A stretch of DNA of 43,771 nucleotides, taken from positions 1 to 43,771 of the IMG/VR virus record IMGVR_UViG_3300047392_000337. The stretch is one strand, 5' to 3'. The notes under the pieces are model-generated. The model was not told where the DNA came from and did not search any database. It saw nothing but the letters and a program-made list of their open reading frames with translations. This DNA comes from a virus. The translations under genes were made by a program, and so were the position numbers. Positions 1 through 7,153 of this stretch are shown here, one piece after another. The first letter of the stretch is position 1. Each line of letters starts with the position of its first letter.

Positions 1-1
1 G

Positions 2-139
2 GAGTTAGTAGTAGAAATTATCAAACAGACGGCGGGACAATTTGATAATGCTTGGGAAGACGGTCTTACATCAGAAGGACTAATGATGGCTCAAAGACTA
101 AATGATATGATTGAAGCATTTGAACCATTGCCTGCATAG
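2..139 (+). CDS. C-terminal end of an unidentified + strand protein (partial)
   Basis: An open frame enters from the left edge and stops at TAG (137-139), giving 45 residues that end in AFEPLPA. It looks helical and acidic, and I do not recognise the family. It is the only + strand gene in the window, so the minus-strand genes and this one converge on the intergenic region that follows. A hairpin with a T-run lies about 65 bases downstream and fits as its terminator. Confidence 0.6.
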   Translation, partial: ELVVEIIKQTAGQFDNAWEDGLTSEGLMMAQRLNDMIEAFEPLPA

Positions 140-204
140 TTAAATATATAGATCAGACCGAACAGATATAACTATCTTAGTATTACTCTTGATCATATAG
201 CCCA

Positions 205-246
205 GATATCCACAGGATCTTCCACAGGTTCTGTGGATATCTTTTT
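205..246 (+). terminator. Rho-independent terminator with two alternative stems
   Basis: An 11-bp perfect inverted repeat (GATATCCACAG at 205-215, CTGTGGATATC at 231-241) encloses 15 bases and is followed by TTTTT. A tighter stem (CCACAG at 222-227 with CTGTGG at 231-236, 3-base loop) competes for the same right arm, because CCACAG occurs twice. Position and T-run fit termination of the + strand gene ending at 139. Confidence 0.7.
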
Positions 247-417
247 GTATGTGGGCTTGTGGGCAAAATTTTCTGTTTACGATAAGCTATAAAAATCCCT
301 GGAATTTGCAGAACATTATAATAAAATGAATATATTATCTATTAAAACATATAATGAATTAGGCATAATATAGCCAGAATCTGTCAGAATTTATATCAAA
401 TTGTTATACAAAATATG

Positions 418-538
418 TTGACAATGTGGGCCAAATATGCCATTTACGGGGCTATTGACAATATCGCTGGAATATGCTGCATATGTCTATATGAATCAAA
501 TGCCCCCTATTGACATTACGAGGCCTATTTGGTATGCT
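418..538 (+). promoter_or_regulatory. Three promoter-like TTGACA repeats in an AT-rich intergenic region
   Basis: TTGACA occurs at 418-423, 455-460 and 510-515, each followed by a TATGC element. For the third copy the spacing to TATGCT (533-538) is exactly 17, a good promoter pointing right. In the first two copies the TATGC element is only 12 bases away. CTATTGACA is repeated exactly at 452-460 and 507-515. The only gene ahead on the + strand is antisense, so the product, if any, is non-coding. The rest of 140-704 holds no gene I can support. Confidence 0.4.
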
Positions 539-600
539 CAATTACATAGATATGTTTAGATAGATATAACTATAGTATATGTATCTGAATTTATAGTAAA

Positions 601-635
601 TATTCTCCACTTTACTCCACAATACTCCACTTTAC
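601..635. repeat. Short tandem repeat, 10-bp period (CTCCAC core)
   Basis: CTCCAC recurs at 605, 615 and 625 with flanks alternating TTTA and AATA, giving about three 10-bp units, one helical turn each. A 5-bp inverted repeat (AGCCT/AGGCT, 637-651) and a G/A-rich stretch follow. Iteron-like spacing would suit a protein-binding site, but nothing else here proves an origin. Confidence 0.5.
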
Positions 636-704
636 AAGCCTTCTAGAGGCTCATACAAGGGAGATAAAAGGGAGGGGGATATAGGAGCTAGATCCCAAAA
701 TGAT

Positions 705-1217
705 CTATTTAGGCATAGCCTTTAGTTGATCAAATGGGACTATCCACGTCTTATTGTTGTATTGGGATAGATACTTATCTTGCATACATTCTCTACCGTA
801 TATCCATCCTATAGCTTTATAGGGAGTACTTCTTCTATCTTCATTCCGCCCCGTCCTATTCTTGATGGCCATGCCATCTATCATTAGGACATATCTTAAA
901 TCAGGATTATCTCTTGTAGTAAATCTAAGTCCACCCTTGGGATTAAATGAGTATCTTACTTCACCCACCCCAGGTACATCTAATTCAGTCTTCCATTTGT
1001 TGAAATGAGGGACAAAGTCAGTCTTGCCAAGCATTCTGGCAAATGCAAGCTCTGATCCAGCACATACTACATGCTGCCACATCTCCCAAAGATCACCTTC
1101 AGCATAGTTGATATTTCTGCTTGGATCGCCAAAATATGGCTTCTGACGCTGATACCCAACTTCTACACAAATGCCTTCTTCTTCAGCCGTTAGGCTGTAT
1201 TCCCATCTATTACTCAA
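705..1217 (-). CDS. Conserved phage protein of unknown function, possibly nuclease-like
   Basis: 170 aa, starting at TTG (1217-1215) behind GGGAG. A central pattern, with ELAFARMLG, then GEVRYSF, then DNPDLRYVLM, then IYGRE, resembles a group of actinophage proteins with an E...EVR...DxPDRxYVLV core. I know these only as hypotheticals and suspect a PD-(D/E)XK-like fold. It is the last gene of the minus-strand block, 5' of the convergent intergenic region in this orientation. The function is not established. Confidence 0.75.
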   Translation of the reverse strand: MSNRWEYSLTAEEEGICVEVGYQRQKPYFGDPSRNINYAEGDLWEMWQHVVCAGSELAFARMLGKTDFVPHFNKWKTELDVPGVGEVRYSFNPKGGLRFTTRDNPDLRYVLMIDGMAIKNRTGRNEDRRSTPYKAIGWIYGRECMQDKYLSQYNNKTWIVPFDQLKAMPK

Positions 1218-1275
1218 ATGTCTTCTCCCGCCGCACTTTTCGCACTAATTGCAATCAATATAGTTCTATATAATC

Positions 1276-1368
1276 CTAGTCAACTGCTTTATCTATATCT
1301 TCTTCTAAATCAAGATCCGCTAGTATATCTAAGTCAAGGTATCTCTCAAGGTTGTCTAGTATTCCCAT
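1276..1368 (-). CDS. 30-aa acidic mini-protein
   Basis: ATG at 1368-1366 overlaps the TAA of the upstream gene as TAATG, the commonest junction in this genome. The product is strongly acidic (LDLEEDIDKAVD) and probably one helix. No family recognised. Support comes from the overlap and from filling the gap between neighbours. Confidence 0.55.
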   Translation of the reverse strand: MGILDNLERYLDLDILADLDLEEDIDKAVD

Positions 1369-1556
1369 TATTTAGACCTTATCTTCTTTATTGAGTCTGA
1401 TACTATTCCTAGCTTAGCCGCCTGCTCTTCTATTGTCTTATTCATAGCCGCCTGAAATGACTCACACATCTTACATAGATCAAGCATCTCTGAGTATTTA
1501 GCCCAAGCTTCTCTATTGGTATTGATCGAGCAATTGTGACACATTGAAATGGTCAT
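1368..1556 (-). CDS. Small CxxC protein
   Basis: 62 aa if translation starts at the ATG at 1556, five bases after the upstream stop. A longer frame reaches 1610 but would overlap the upstream gene by 50 bases. CHNC near the N-terminus and CKMC about 20 residues later suggest one zinc-binding site. The C-terminus is Lys-rich and helical. Unknown function. Confidence 0.65.
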   Translation of the reverse strand: MTISMCHNCSINTNREAWAKYSEMLDLCKMCESFQAAMNKTIEEQAAKLGIVSDSIKKIRSK

Positions 1557-1560
1557 GGTT

Positions 1561-1770
1561 TTACTTTGCTTTGTTTCTAGGGATAAGGCTATGTGGTCCA
1601 TCTGTGCCAAATAGTGACTTACTTACTGGTACGCAATTAGGCACCTGCTTACCATTCTTGTCCTTCATGCCTCTTTGAGTATAACCCTTCCAACATGCTT
1701 TTTGGATATTGTCCCATTTGTCTAATTCTTCATCATCTGAGTAAAAATCTACTATATTGTCCATATTCAT
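1561..1770 (-). CDS. Small conserved phage protein with a CWKGYTQ-GMK-VPNCVP motif
   Basis: 69 aa from the ATG at 1770. A frame reaching 1875 would run deep into the oxygenase gene, so the later start is preferred. The acidic N-terminus is followed by KACWKGYTQRGMKDKNG and VPNCVP. I know this motif from many environmental phage proteins, often at the ends of structural or morphogenesis proteins, but its function is not assigned. Confidence 0.7.
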   Translation of the reverse strand: MNMDNIVDFYSDDEELDKWDNIQKACWKGYTQRGMKDKNGKQVPNCVPVSKSLFGTDGPHSLIPRNKAK

Positions 1771-1771
1771 A

Positions 1772-2521
1772 TTATAGCATTTCTCTAGTTTCTGGTAGCA
1801 GCTTACCTTCTTTAGGCTTTTCGTAATTACCATAATCTTTGATCTTCCCCCTGCTTCCTGGCAAGGTATCTCCATCTAACCAATACTTGAACCCATCCGA
1901 TCCAAATCCATTATCTGCTACATATTGAGCATCTGGTCTAGGTTGCTTAAAAAAATATGCAGATATCATATATCTGGTTCCCTCTTCAAGGTGAACGATC
2001 TCATGTGGTTCATGTCCTGGGAATATGAGCAATGAGCCTTCTGTTGGCTTAAATACTAGGTCATTGTTCTCAAACTTTAGCTCACCGCCTGTATAATCTT
2101 CATTTAAATAAAATAAACAAGTAAACCCACCCCCGTAGGATTTATGTACTGAATCCTCATGTCTTGGCATTATTGTGCCAGCTTTATACTTTCTGAATAA
2201 TATGCTAGCTGGCTGATCATATGCCATATACCTGCCATCAATCTTAGGTTCAACTAAAGCAATATCTAGATTATTTAAAGATATGTTTAGATCATGCTGC
2301 TTCATATAATCTGTAAGGCATTCATTATAAATTGCAACTACTTGATTATATGCTTCTATATTAGCTTCAGTTGGGAATATATAGATAGAATCGCCAATAA
2401 CATTATGGCCTTCAGAATATGATATCCAATTACCTTTGGATGCGATCAATTTAGATAATAACCCATCAATCGATAAATTGGTGTATGCCCATATATCATT
2501 GTTTAGCTTAGTTATATTCAT
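1772..2521 (-). CDS. 2OG-Fe(II) oxygenase, prolyl-4-hydroxylase-like (copy 1)
   Basis: 249 aa. The double-stranded beta-helix core carries the iron ligands H121 and D123 (RHED), H173 (EPHEI) and the 2-oxoglutarate Arg R183 (GTRYM), with the family signature FYLNEDYTGGEL between them. A ribosome site GAGG precedes ATG at 2521. Members hydroxylate protein or small-molecule targets with O2 and 2-oxoglutarate, and the substrate cannot be read here. It is one of six such enzymes in the window and shares most with the copy at 5913-6494. Confidence 0.9.
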   Translation of the reverse strand: MNITKLNNDIWAYTNLSIDGLLSKLIASKGNWISYSEGHNVIGDSIYIFPTEANIEAYNQVVAIYNECLTDYMKQHDLNISLNNLDIALVEPKIDGRYMAYDQPASILFRKYKAGTIMPRHEDSVHKSYGGGFTCLFYLNEDYTGGELKFENNDLVFKPTEGSLLIFPGHEPHEIVHLEEGTRYMISAYFFKQPRPDAQYVADNGFGSDGFKYWLDGDTLPGSRGKIKDYGNYEKPKEGKLLPETREML

Positions 2522-2603
2522 AATTGCCTCTTATCTGTCACGTAGTGACTGGATGCTTCTACTTTTCCGCTTCACTTTTTCGATTCACTAAATGGGGCCT
2601 ATA

Positions 2604-2750
2604 TTAGTCTATATAGTACATAGGAATATAATATTTACATCTATCGCAAAAATAATACTCTTGTCCCGTATAAGATTCATACTGCCAGTTAGACATATCC
2701 AGCTTGTGATCAAGTATACCACATAAAAAACCCCTTAGTTTATCTACCAT
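2604..2750 (-). CDS. 48-aa mini-protein with CDRC knuckle
   Basis: ATG at 2750-2748 overlaps the end of the upstream gene by seven bases, and TAA is at 2606-2604. The C-terminal half reads YYFCDRCKYYIP, a half zinc ribbon. An earlier Cys (residue 10) could contribute. Unknown function. Confidence 0.6.
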   Translation of the reverse strand: MVDKLRGFLCGILDHKLDMSNWQYESYTGQEYYFCDRCKYYIPMYYID

Positions 2751-3022
2751 TCTTCAGTTATATCAATCTCTGGGCCCAATGACTCATATATATATATCAT
2801 GGCATCTGATAAATGTTTTTCTGGAATGTCATTAAAGTAATATTTATTTCGTTCTTTACTATATGTCCATGAACGCCAACCATCTACATCATCCCAAAAT
2901 GCTGAGCCTGGAATACTATCTTTTAGGCTCTCTTTGATCATATCATACATATGTACTTCTGCTGTTACTGCTTCATACAGTGGTTTCCAGCTAAATATAC
3001 GATTAACTAACCAATCAATCAT
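2744..3022 (-). CDS. Conserved hypothetical protein, 92 aa
   Basis: The start is set at ATG 3022 (MIDWLVNR) because GGAGAA lies nine bases upstream. A frame open to 3055 would overlap the HNH gene further. The sequence is rich in Trp and Tyr (FWDDVDGWRSWTYSKERNKYYF) and ends acidic. Not recognised. It overlaps the HNH stop by eight bases, so it is translationally coupled. Confidence 0.65.
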   Translation of the reverse strand: MIDWLVNRIFSWKPLYEAVTAEVHMYDMIKESLKDSIPGSAFWDDVDGWRSWTYSKERNKYYFNDIPEKHLSDAMIYIYESLGPEIDITEEW

Positions 3023-3461
3023 TATAATAATTCTCCGTTTCTTCATACTCACCATTTTTATTTTGTCTCCAATATGTGCGATTTCTATGACAGTTTGAGC
3101 ATACTATGTCGCATTTGGCTATCTCTTCTTCAAGCTGTTGTAGAGTAAAATCTCTGGGCCTTCTACCACCAATAGTAAATAATTTATCATATTCTGGCAA
3201 ATGATCAAACTCTAGCATCCAATAAGGGTAGTCTTCTCTACAATCGGCACATCTCTTACCCTGTTTATGTTTTCTAATAAACGCAATATTACGGTGTCTT
3301 GATTGCTTTTGCCGATTCTTAGTTTTTTCTTTTTGGCCCTTACCGCAATGATATGATACAGTAGATTTAGAGCAACCTAAAGTTTCTGCAATTTGGCTAT
3401 ATGTTTTGCCTTCTTTATATAGCTTAAAGATTTGATCTGCTAAAGTTGGCTCATGCTTCAT
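3015..3461 (-). CDS. HNH endonuclease with N-terminal helix-turn-helix
   Basis: 148 aa. Residues 8-37 form a resolvase/HTH-like helix-turn-helix (YSQIAETLGCSKSTVSYH). A basic linker follows, then an HNH core: CADC, LEFDH and CSNCHRNRTYWR, with two CxxC pairs that hold the structural zinc. This layout is common in phage homing-type endonucleases that nick specific DNA sites. It sits among mini-genes, not next to terminase, so a packaging role is less likely. It is probably a free-standing homing endonuclease, but no disrupted gene is visible nearby. Confidence 0.85.
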   Translation of the reverse strand: MKHEPTLADQIFKLYKEGKTYSQIAETLGCSKSTVSYHCGKGQKEKTKNRQKQSRHRNIAFIRKHKQGKRCADCREDYPYWMLEFDHLPEYDKLFTIGGRRPRDFTLQQLEEEIAKCDIVCSNCHRNRTYWRQNKNGEYEETENYYND

Positions 3462-3555
3462 CTGAATTTTTTTCCCACTCTAATCTGCCATCTCTATAAA
3501 CAGGCAAATAACCTAGGCTACGCCAATCCATACGCATGATCTTAGGCTCTTTCAT
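3451..3555 (-). CDS. 34-aa mini-protein
   Basis: A strong ribosome site (GGAGGGG) precedes ATG at 3555, which overlaps the upstream stop as ATGA. Its own stop overlaps the HNH start by 11 bases. The sequence is rich in charged and aromatic residues (MDWRSLGYLPVYRDG). No family recognised. The ribosome site and both overlaps support expression. Confidence 0.6.
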   Translation of the reverse strand: MKEPKIMRMDWRSLGYLPVYRDGRLEWEKNSDEA

Positions 3556-3725
3556 CGCCCCTCCAATACCCAATTAATTGATCTAATACTTCTATATATG
3601 TTATAACGATCATCATCTAGTTGATATGATTTACCTAGAGATTCTAGTTCTTTCCATGACATTGCCGCCTTTTTAAGCAGGGATTCACGATATGCGATTA
3701 GTTCATCACTAGTTTTAATAATCAT
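3552..3725 (-). CDS. 57-aa helical mini-protein
   Basis: ATG at 3725 overlaps the previous stop (ATGA), and GGAG lies eight bases upstream. The product is mostly helical and charged (DELIAYRESLLKKAAMSWKE). Unknown function. Confidence 0.6.
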   Translation of the reverse strand: MIIKTSDELIAYRESLLKKAAMSWKELESLGKSYQLDDDRYNIYRSIRSINWVLEGR

Positions 3726-3976
3726 CCTAACTCCTTGTCAATAGCTTTGATAGTAGGGCAGGGGTATGGAACTCGGTCATATTCGTTAAATGCTCTACTG
3801 CAAGAACAAGCGGTCATAGTCGGGAAATAGGCTGGATTTCCAATTGCCGTGCTTCCCCCTGTTGCATACTCAACTGGCTTATGCAATTCCACTACTGCAC
3901 GAAGGGCTTTGACAGGTTCAGCAGAGTCTTTGAAAGAATAGTTATCACATATTGCCAGCAATTCATCGTGTGTCAT
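3722..3976 (-). CDS. Small Cys protein with YPCPTI motif
   Basis: 84 aa. The C-terminal half has CSCSRAFNEYDRVPYPCPTI preceded by ELHKPVE. An H...CxC...CP pattern like this recurs in small actinophage proteins and probably binds a metal. It is followed by an ATGA overlap and preceded by a TAATG overlap, inside a chain of coupled small genes. Confidence 0.7.
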   Translation of the reverse strand: MTHDELLAICDNYSFKDSAEPVKALRAVVELHKPVEYATGGSTAIGNPAYFPTMTACSCSRAFNEYDRVPYPCPTIKAIDKELG

Positions 3977-4194
3977 TACAAATCCTCAATTTTCTCAAAT
4001 GGTTGAAATGATAGGTATTTTTTTGCTGCTCTTTTGGCCATATGTTTAGCACCCCAATAAGTAAATGCATACCCGCCTCTTATTGAAGACCAATATCCAT
4101 CTTTCTTTTTATTTGGTTGACGGTAATTTTCTACATCCCAAAAATAACCACTATAAGTACGTGAGTTACGGATACTAATTCTGTATTGGCTCAT
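3976..4194 (-). CDS. 72-aa basic aromatic-rich protein
   Basis: Arg/Lys- and Tyr/Trp-rich (YFWDVENYRQPNKKKDGYW) with a basic C-terminal helix (AKHMAKRAAKKY). It could bind nucleic acid, but I recognise no family. ATGA overlap with the upstream mini-gene, TAATG overlap with the downstream one. Confidence 0.6.
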   Translation of the reverse strand: MSQYRISIRNSRTYSGYFWDVENYRQPNKKKDGYWSSIRGGYAFTYWGAKHMAKRAAKKYLSFQPFEKIEDL

Positions 4195-4310
4195 TGTTTG
4201 TGCCTTTTTTTATTGCCATACTTAGCTTTTACATCCGCCTTAGCTTGATCAACAATATTTTTAGTAATTGCTTCTAAATCAAACTCTTGATCAAATTGAT
4301 TTTCTGTCAT
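4191..4310 (-). CDS. 39-aa mini-protein, first gene of a leaderless operon
   Basis: Starts at ATG 4310, exactly where a TTGACT-N17-TATACT promoter would begin its transcript, so the mRNA is probably leaderless. The protein is acidic at the N-terminus and basic at the end (KAKYGNKKRHKQ). Unknown function. It opens the mini-gene run that continues through the HNH gene. Confidence 0.6.
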   Translation of the reverse strand: MTENQFDQEFDLEAITKNIVDQAKADVKAKYGNKKRHKQ

Positions 4311-4316
4311 TATCAA

Positions 4317-4345
4317 AGTATACTAAATGAAAAAAATTTAGTCAA
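4317..4345 (-). promoter_or_regulatory. Promoter for a leaderless transcript (4310)
   Basis: TTGACT (4345-4340), 17-base spacer, TATACT (4322-4317), then six bases to ATG 4310. It starts just after the stop codon of the oxygenase gene ending at 4350. Confidence 0.75.
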
Positions 4346-4349
4346 TAGT

Positions 4350-5015
4350 TTAATCTTCTAAATCAACAAATTTAGAAACATTTACATTGCCATTTTTTAC
4401 TTCATACTGTGGCGCTCTAAGCTCAAATGCTCGCTGCTCTTGAACGGTTGGATTCTTTGGATCAACTGCGCCCATATCTTTATAAAAAGCACGATTTTTA
4501 ATAAGGAATACACTAGCCATAGCTCTTGTACCAGAGTCTACTTGGTTTACTCCATGCCTTACTTTATATCCAAAAATAACTATGCTACCCTTTTTTGGTT
4601 TAATAGTAACATCATAATCTGGGAAAAATATTTCCCCTCCCTCGTATTCTTCTGGGTCACATAGATAAGCTAAAATAGTTGCAGTAACCTGTTCATATGT
4701 TCCGTCTGGCATGGCTGCAAAGTCGGTGTGAGGTCCGTAGCCATCTCCTGCCCCACGCTTATAAAGAAAAGTTCTTTGTGCTACCTTATGCTTAGACGGA
4801 TCTAAAGATTCATGGTTTTTGTACCAAATATCCAAGCACTTAAAGATTGCTTCGTCTGTTTGTTCTAAGTAATCTTTTGTTGGCAACATGGTAGTGACCA
4901 TGTATTCTTGATTTGGGTTTGGGCCCCAGTCATCAAAAGAATTTAAAAATTCATCGGCATTATCTATTGCGTCTTCAAAATACCATACTTCATCAGAAAG
5001 CTTAATTGGATTCAT
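4350..5015 (-). CDS. 2OG-Fe(II) oxygenase, prolyl-4-hydroxylase-like (copy 2)
   Basis: 221 aa from ATG 5015. The frame extends to 5051, but that would overlap the glutathione peroxidase more, and GGAT sits upstream of 5015. Ligands: H96 and D98 (PHTDF), H154 (VRHGV), R164 (GTRAM), and the EEYEGGEIFFP strand typical of P4H-like enzymes. It overlaps the peroxidase gene by 14 bases (ATGAATCCAATTAA), so the two are translationally coupled. Substrate unknown. Confidence 0.9.
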   Translation of the reverse strand: MNPIKLSDEVWYFEDAIDNADEFLNSFDDWGPNPNQEYMVTTMLPTKDYLEQTDEAIFKCLDIWYKNHESLDPSKHKVAQRTFLYKRGAGDGYGPHTDFAAMPDGTYEQVTATILAYLCDPEEYEGGEIFFPDYDVTIKPKKGSIVIFGYKVRHGVNQVDSGTRAMASVFLIKNRAFYKDMGAVDPKNPTVQEQRAFELRAPQYEVKNGNVNVSKFVDLED

Positions 5016-5481
5016 TTTTAATATCCAAAATTTCTGACACAGAGATATCAATTTTTTCTGGTGTAATGTCAGGGGCTAAAGCATAAAACTCATCTTCATT
5101 AACCAAGAACTTAGTAAAGTTCCATGGAATTACATTAAAGTCTGCTCTATCAACTAAATACTTAAATAAAGGATGAGCATCTGGACCATTTACTTCTACC
5201 TTTTCAGCTATGATAAACTCTACCCCGTAATTTGTCTGGCAGAATTCTTTGATCTCTGCGTTTGTTCCAGGCTCCTGCCCTCCAAATTGATTACATGGGA
5301 AACCAATTACAACCAAACCCTTATCTGCATACTTCTTATGAAGATCCTGTAGTCCCTTGTATTGCAATGTAAATCCGCACTTGCTTGCAACGTTGACAAT
5401 TAGCAATAGCTTATCCTTAAAGTTAGACAAATCTACATTATTTCCATTGTTATCTGTAAAGCTATAATCATATACTGACAT
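5002..5481 (-). CDS. Glutathione peroxidase-type thiol peroxidase
   Basis: 159 aa from ATG 5481 with AAAGGA upstream (an upstream in-frame ATG at 5505 has no ribosome site). The catalytic tetrad is visible: Cys in NVASKCGFT, Gln in FGGQEPG, Trp and Asn in IPWNFTKF. A second Cys in EFCQTNYGVEF matches the resolving Cys of thioredoxin-dependent members. It reduces peroxides to water or alcohols in the cytoplasm. The thioredoxin at 15674-15976 is a plausible electron donor. Full family length, no truncation. An auxiliary gene in a phage. Confidence 0.92.
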   Translation of the reverse strand: MSVYDYSFTDNNGNNVDLSNFKDKLLLIVNVASKCGFTLQYKGLQDLHKKYADKGLVVIGFPCNQFGGQEPGTNAEIKEFCQTNYGVEFIIAEKVEVNGPDAHPLFKYLVDRADFNVIPWNFTKFLVNEDEFYALAPDITPEKIDISVSEILDIKNESN

Positions 5482-5522
5482 GGGGGTCCTTTCAAATAAA
5501 AACATTGTGTTTATATAACATA

Positions 5523-5551
5523 ATGATACTATTTAAGATTGGATTTGTCAA
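5523..5551 (-). promoter_or_regulatory. Promoter for glutathione peroxidase and oxygenase copy 2
   Basis: TTGACA (5551-5546), 17-base spacer, TATCAT (5528-5523). The upstream gene's TGA stop lies inside the TTGACA. The predicted transcript has a leader of about 35 bases that contains the ribosome site. Confidence 0.7.
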
Positions 5552-5766
5552 GGTAAATATCTAGTTGAGTCCATTATTATTTCATAATATAGCATATCTG
5601 GCACTTGATGCCCCGCCTTTAAATGATCTTGGATATGTATAAATAGGTGCTCATCATCTTTAATAACTTCTGAATCTTCAGAAAGCAGACATGCAGCACA
5701 ATATATATATCCATCTACATGAGGGTATATGTATATATCGCTATCCCAGAATCTGCTGTAAGCCAA
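5548..5766 (-). CDS. Small conserved protein, 72 aa
   Basis: TTG start at 5766, just after the preceding stop, with GGGAT upstream. The motif YIYCAACLL with HLFIHIQDHLKAGHQVP resembles a zinc-binding hypothetical protein of actinophages. The stop TGA overlaps the -35 box of the peroxidase promoter. Confidence 0.65.
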   Translation of the reverse strand: MAYSRFWDSDIYIYPHVDGYIYCAACLLSEDSEVIKDDEHLFIHIQDHLKAGHQVPDMLYYEIIMDSTRYLP

Positions 5767-5769
5767 AAT

Positions 5770-5895
5770 TTATCCCATGTACTTAAAATGAAAATGGGTT
5801 TCGCATACATCTATAACTTTACCAGTTTTTAATTCTGGCTCAGTATATTTGCTTTCTTCTGGACAGTAAAAGCATGGAGGCATGTTTGTATTCAT
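5770..5895 (-). CDS. 41-aa zinc-finger-like mini-protein, leaderless
   Basis: ATG 5895 lies six bases after TATAAT. CFYC near the N-terminus and CETHFH near the C-terminus make a plausible CxxC...CxxH metal site. The stop is four bases before the next gene's start. Confidence 0.6.
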   Translation of the reverse strand: MNTNMPPCFYCPEESKYTEPELKTGKVIDVCETHFHFKYMG

Positions 5896-5901
5896 AGTTA
5901 C

Positions 5902-5907
5902 ATTATA
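5902..5907 (-). promoter_or_regulatory. -10 box for a leaderless transcript (5895)
   Basis: TATAAT at 5907-5902 followed by six bases and ATG 5895, the same geometry as the well-formed promoters elsewhere. No good -35 is visible, since it would fall in the end of the upstream coding region. Confidence 0.5.
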
Positions 5908-5912
5908 TCAGA

Positions 5913-6494
5913 TTAATCTTTATCATAAAATGATCTAGGCTTATCGTATACATAAGTCTGAACCATATATCTATTGCCTTTAGTTATTGTTAATACTTCA
6001 TGCTGCTTATTGCTTGGGAATACCACTAAAGACCCAGCTTTTGGTGTAATGCATAAATCATCGTGCACAAAATTTATCTGCCCGCCTTCATAATCTTCAT
6101 TTAAGTATAAAATGGCTGTTAATGATGGTGATACATTTTGTCCATTTTTTGTTAGATAGCTGTAAATGTCGCTATGCTCAAGCATGCTAGATCCGACTTG
6201 ATATTCTCTTATCATCAAACTATCTTGCCCAACATTTTCATCTAAAAAGCTTAAATTATTATTAATAACGTATTCATTTATGCCTTTTAAAAAAACTTCC
6301 ATAATTTTTTTGTGGATATTTGTACCTGGTTTAACAAAGTATGACCTACCAATAATGGTGCCACCGCCTTTGCCAAAATCATTGCTGTAGTAATTCCAAT
6401 CTTCGTTTTTTATAGATAAAAGCAAATCTTTTGGATCTGAAATCGAATTATGCCATTCCCAGATATCATTTTTTTTATTTACTAAATTACTCAT
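5913..6494 (-). CDS. 2OG-Fe(II) oxygenase, prolyl-4-hydroxylase-like (copy 3)
   Basis: 193 aa from ATG 6494, chosen for GGAGATATAAAATG. The frame stays open to 6533. Ligands: H107 and D109 (EHSDI), H165 (KQHEV), R175 (NRYMV), with ILYLNEDYEGGQI. Closely parallel to copy 1 (1772-2521), including IWEWHNSI versus IWAYTNLSI at the N-terminus, so the two look like paralogues. Substrate unknown. Confidence 0.9.
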   Translation of the reverse strand: MSNLVNKKNDIWEWHNSISDPKDLLLSIKNEDWNYYSNDFGKGGGTIIGRSYFVKPGTNIHKKIMEVFLKGINEYVINNNLSFLDENVGQDSLMIREYQVGSSMLEHSDIYSYLTKNGQNVSPSLTAILYLNEDYEGGQINFVHDDLCITPKAGSLVVFPSNKQHEVLTITKGNRYMVQTYVYDKPRSFYDKD

Positions 6495-6495
6495 T

Positions 6496-6621
6496 TTATA
6501 TCTCCAACATCTTGGTGCATCTCTTACAAACATTATAAGTTTTGCGAGTAAATGGGCATTCTCCAGCTAGGACAAGATCGTGCCCTTTTAGCCTACAAGT
6601 AATTAAATTAATTAGATTCAT
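6496..6621 (-). CDS. 41-aa zinc-ribbon mini-protein
   Basis: ATG 6621 overlaps the kinase stop by 14 bases (ATGAATCTAATTAA). Pattern C...KGHDLVLAGECPF...Y.VCKRC, a compact zinc ribbon like those in many tailed phages. Function unknown. Confidence 0.7.
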   Translation of the reverse strand: MNLINLITCRLKGHDLVLAGECPFTRKTYNVCKRCTKMLEI

Positions 6622-7153
6622 TAGCCAAGGCCAAATCAACTAGTTTGTAAAGATCAAGGATACTTTGGTTATTATCTAAAACTTTGTCAAATGTATAATC
6701 ATCTAAATCAACCTCTGAGCTATGTGCTGCAACTGGAGTTATTCCACTACGATTAACTCTCCAAATCTTCCCGCCTTGTGCTTTTATAGCATCTGCTTCA
6801 TTTTTAAATCTGACATCGCTAATTACAGTATGAAAGCTGTGAACCTCATCTAGTGTTAAGTTTACCCAAAAATCGTTGCCAAACATAGACCTTCCAACTT
6901 CTGTACCAAAAACTTGAAGAAGGCGCCTTGCCTCTGGGTAATGATCTTTAACATAGTCTAAGCCATAAACATCAACTAAACTTTGATAGCGCATTGGGCC
7001 AATTTCATCAGAATGGATTATTGGATTAAGGATATACATAGCCTCTTTCATTTTAGCTGCAAATGACTTCTGAGAAAACCCATAAACATTTACTAAGTGA
7101 TCTGCTACTGTATCTTTACCAGACCTAGCGTAACCAGATAAACCAATAATCAT
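6608..7153 (-). CDS. Deoxynucleoside monophosphate kinase
   Basis: 181 aa. P-loop GYARSGKDT (residues 7-15), then RRLLQVFGTEVGRSMFGNDFWV, the substrate-lid region of T4 gp1-type dNMP kinases, and VISDVRFKNEADAI, in which DVRF is characteristic. It phosphorylates dNMPs so that nucleotides from host DNA or modified synthesis can be used for phage DNA. Four-base overlap with the HAD gene upstream and 14-base overlap with the zinc-ribbon gene downstream. Confidence 0.9.
   Translation of the reverse strand: MIIGLSGYARSGKDTVADHLVNVYGFSQKSFAAKMKEAMYILNPIIHSDEIGPMRYQSLVDVYGLDYVKDHYPEARRLLQVFGTEVGRSMFGNDFWVNLTLDEVHSFHTVISDVRFKNEADAIKAQGGKIWRVNRSGITPVAAHSSEVDLDDYTFDKVLDNNQSILDLYKLVDLALANESN

Noticed and set aside
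418-635. CRISPR array
   Set aside because: Repeats are short, promoter-like or 10-bp spaced, without unique spacers. The Cas4-like nuclease at 34723 stands alone with recombination genes.
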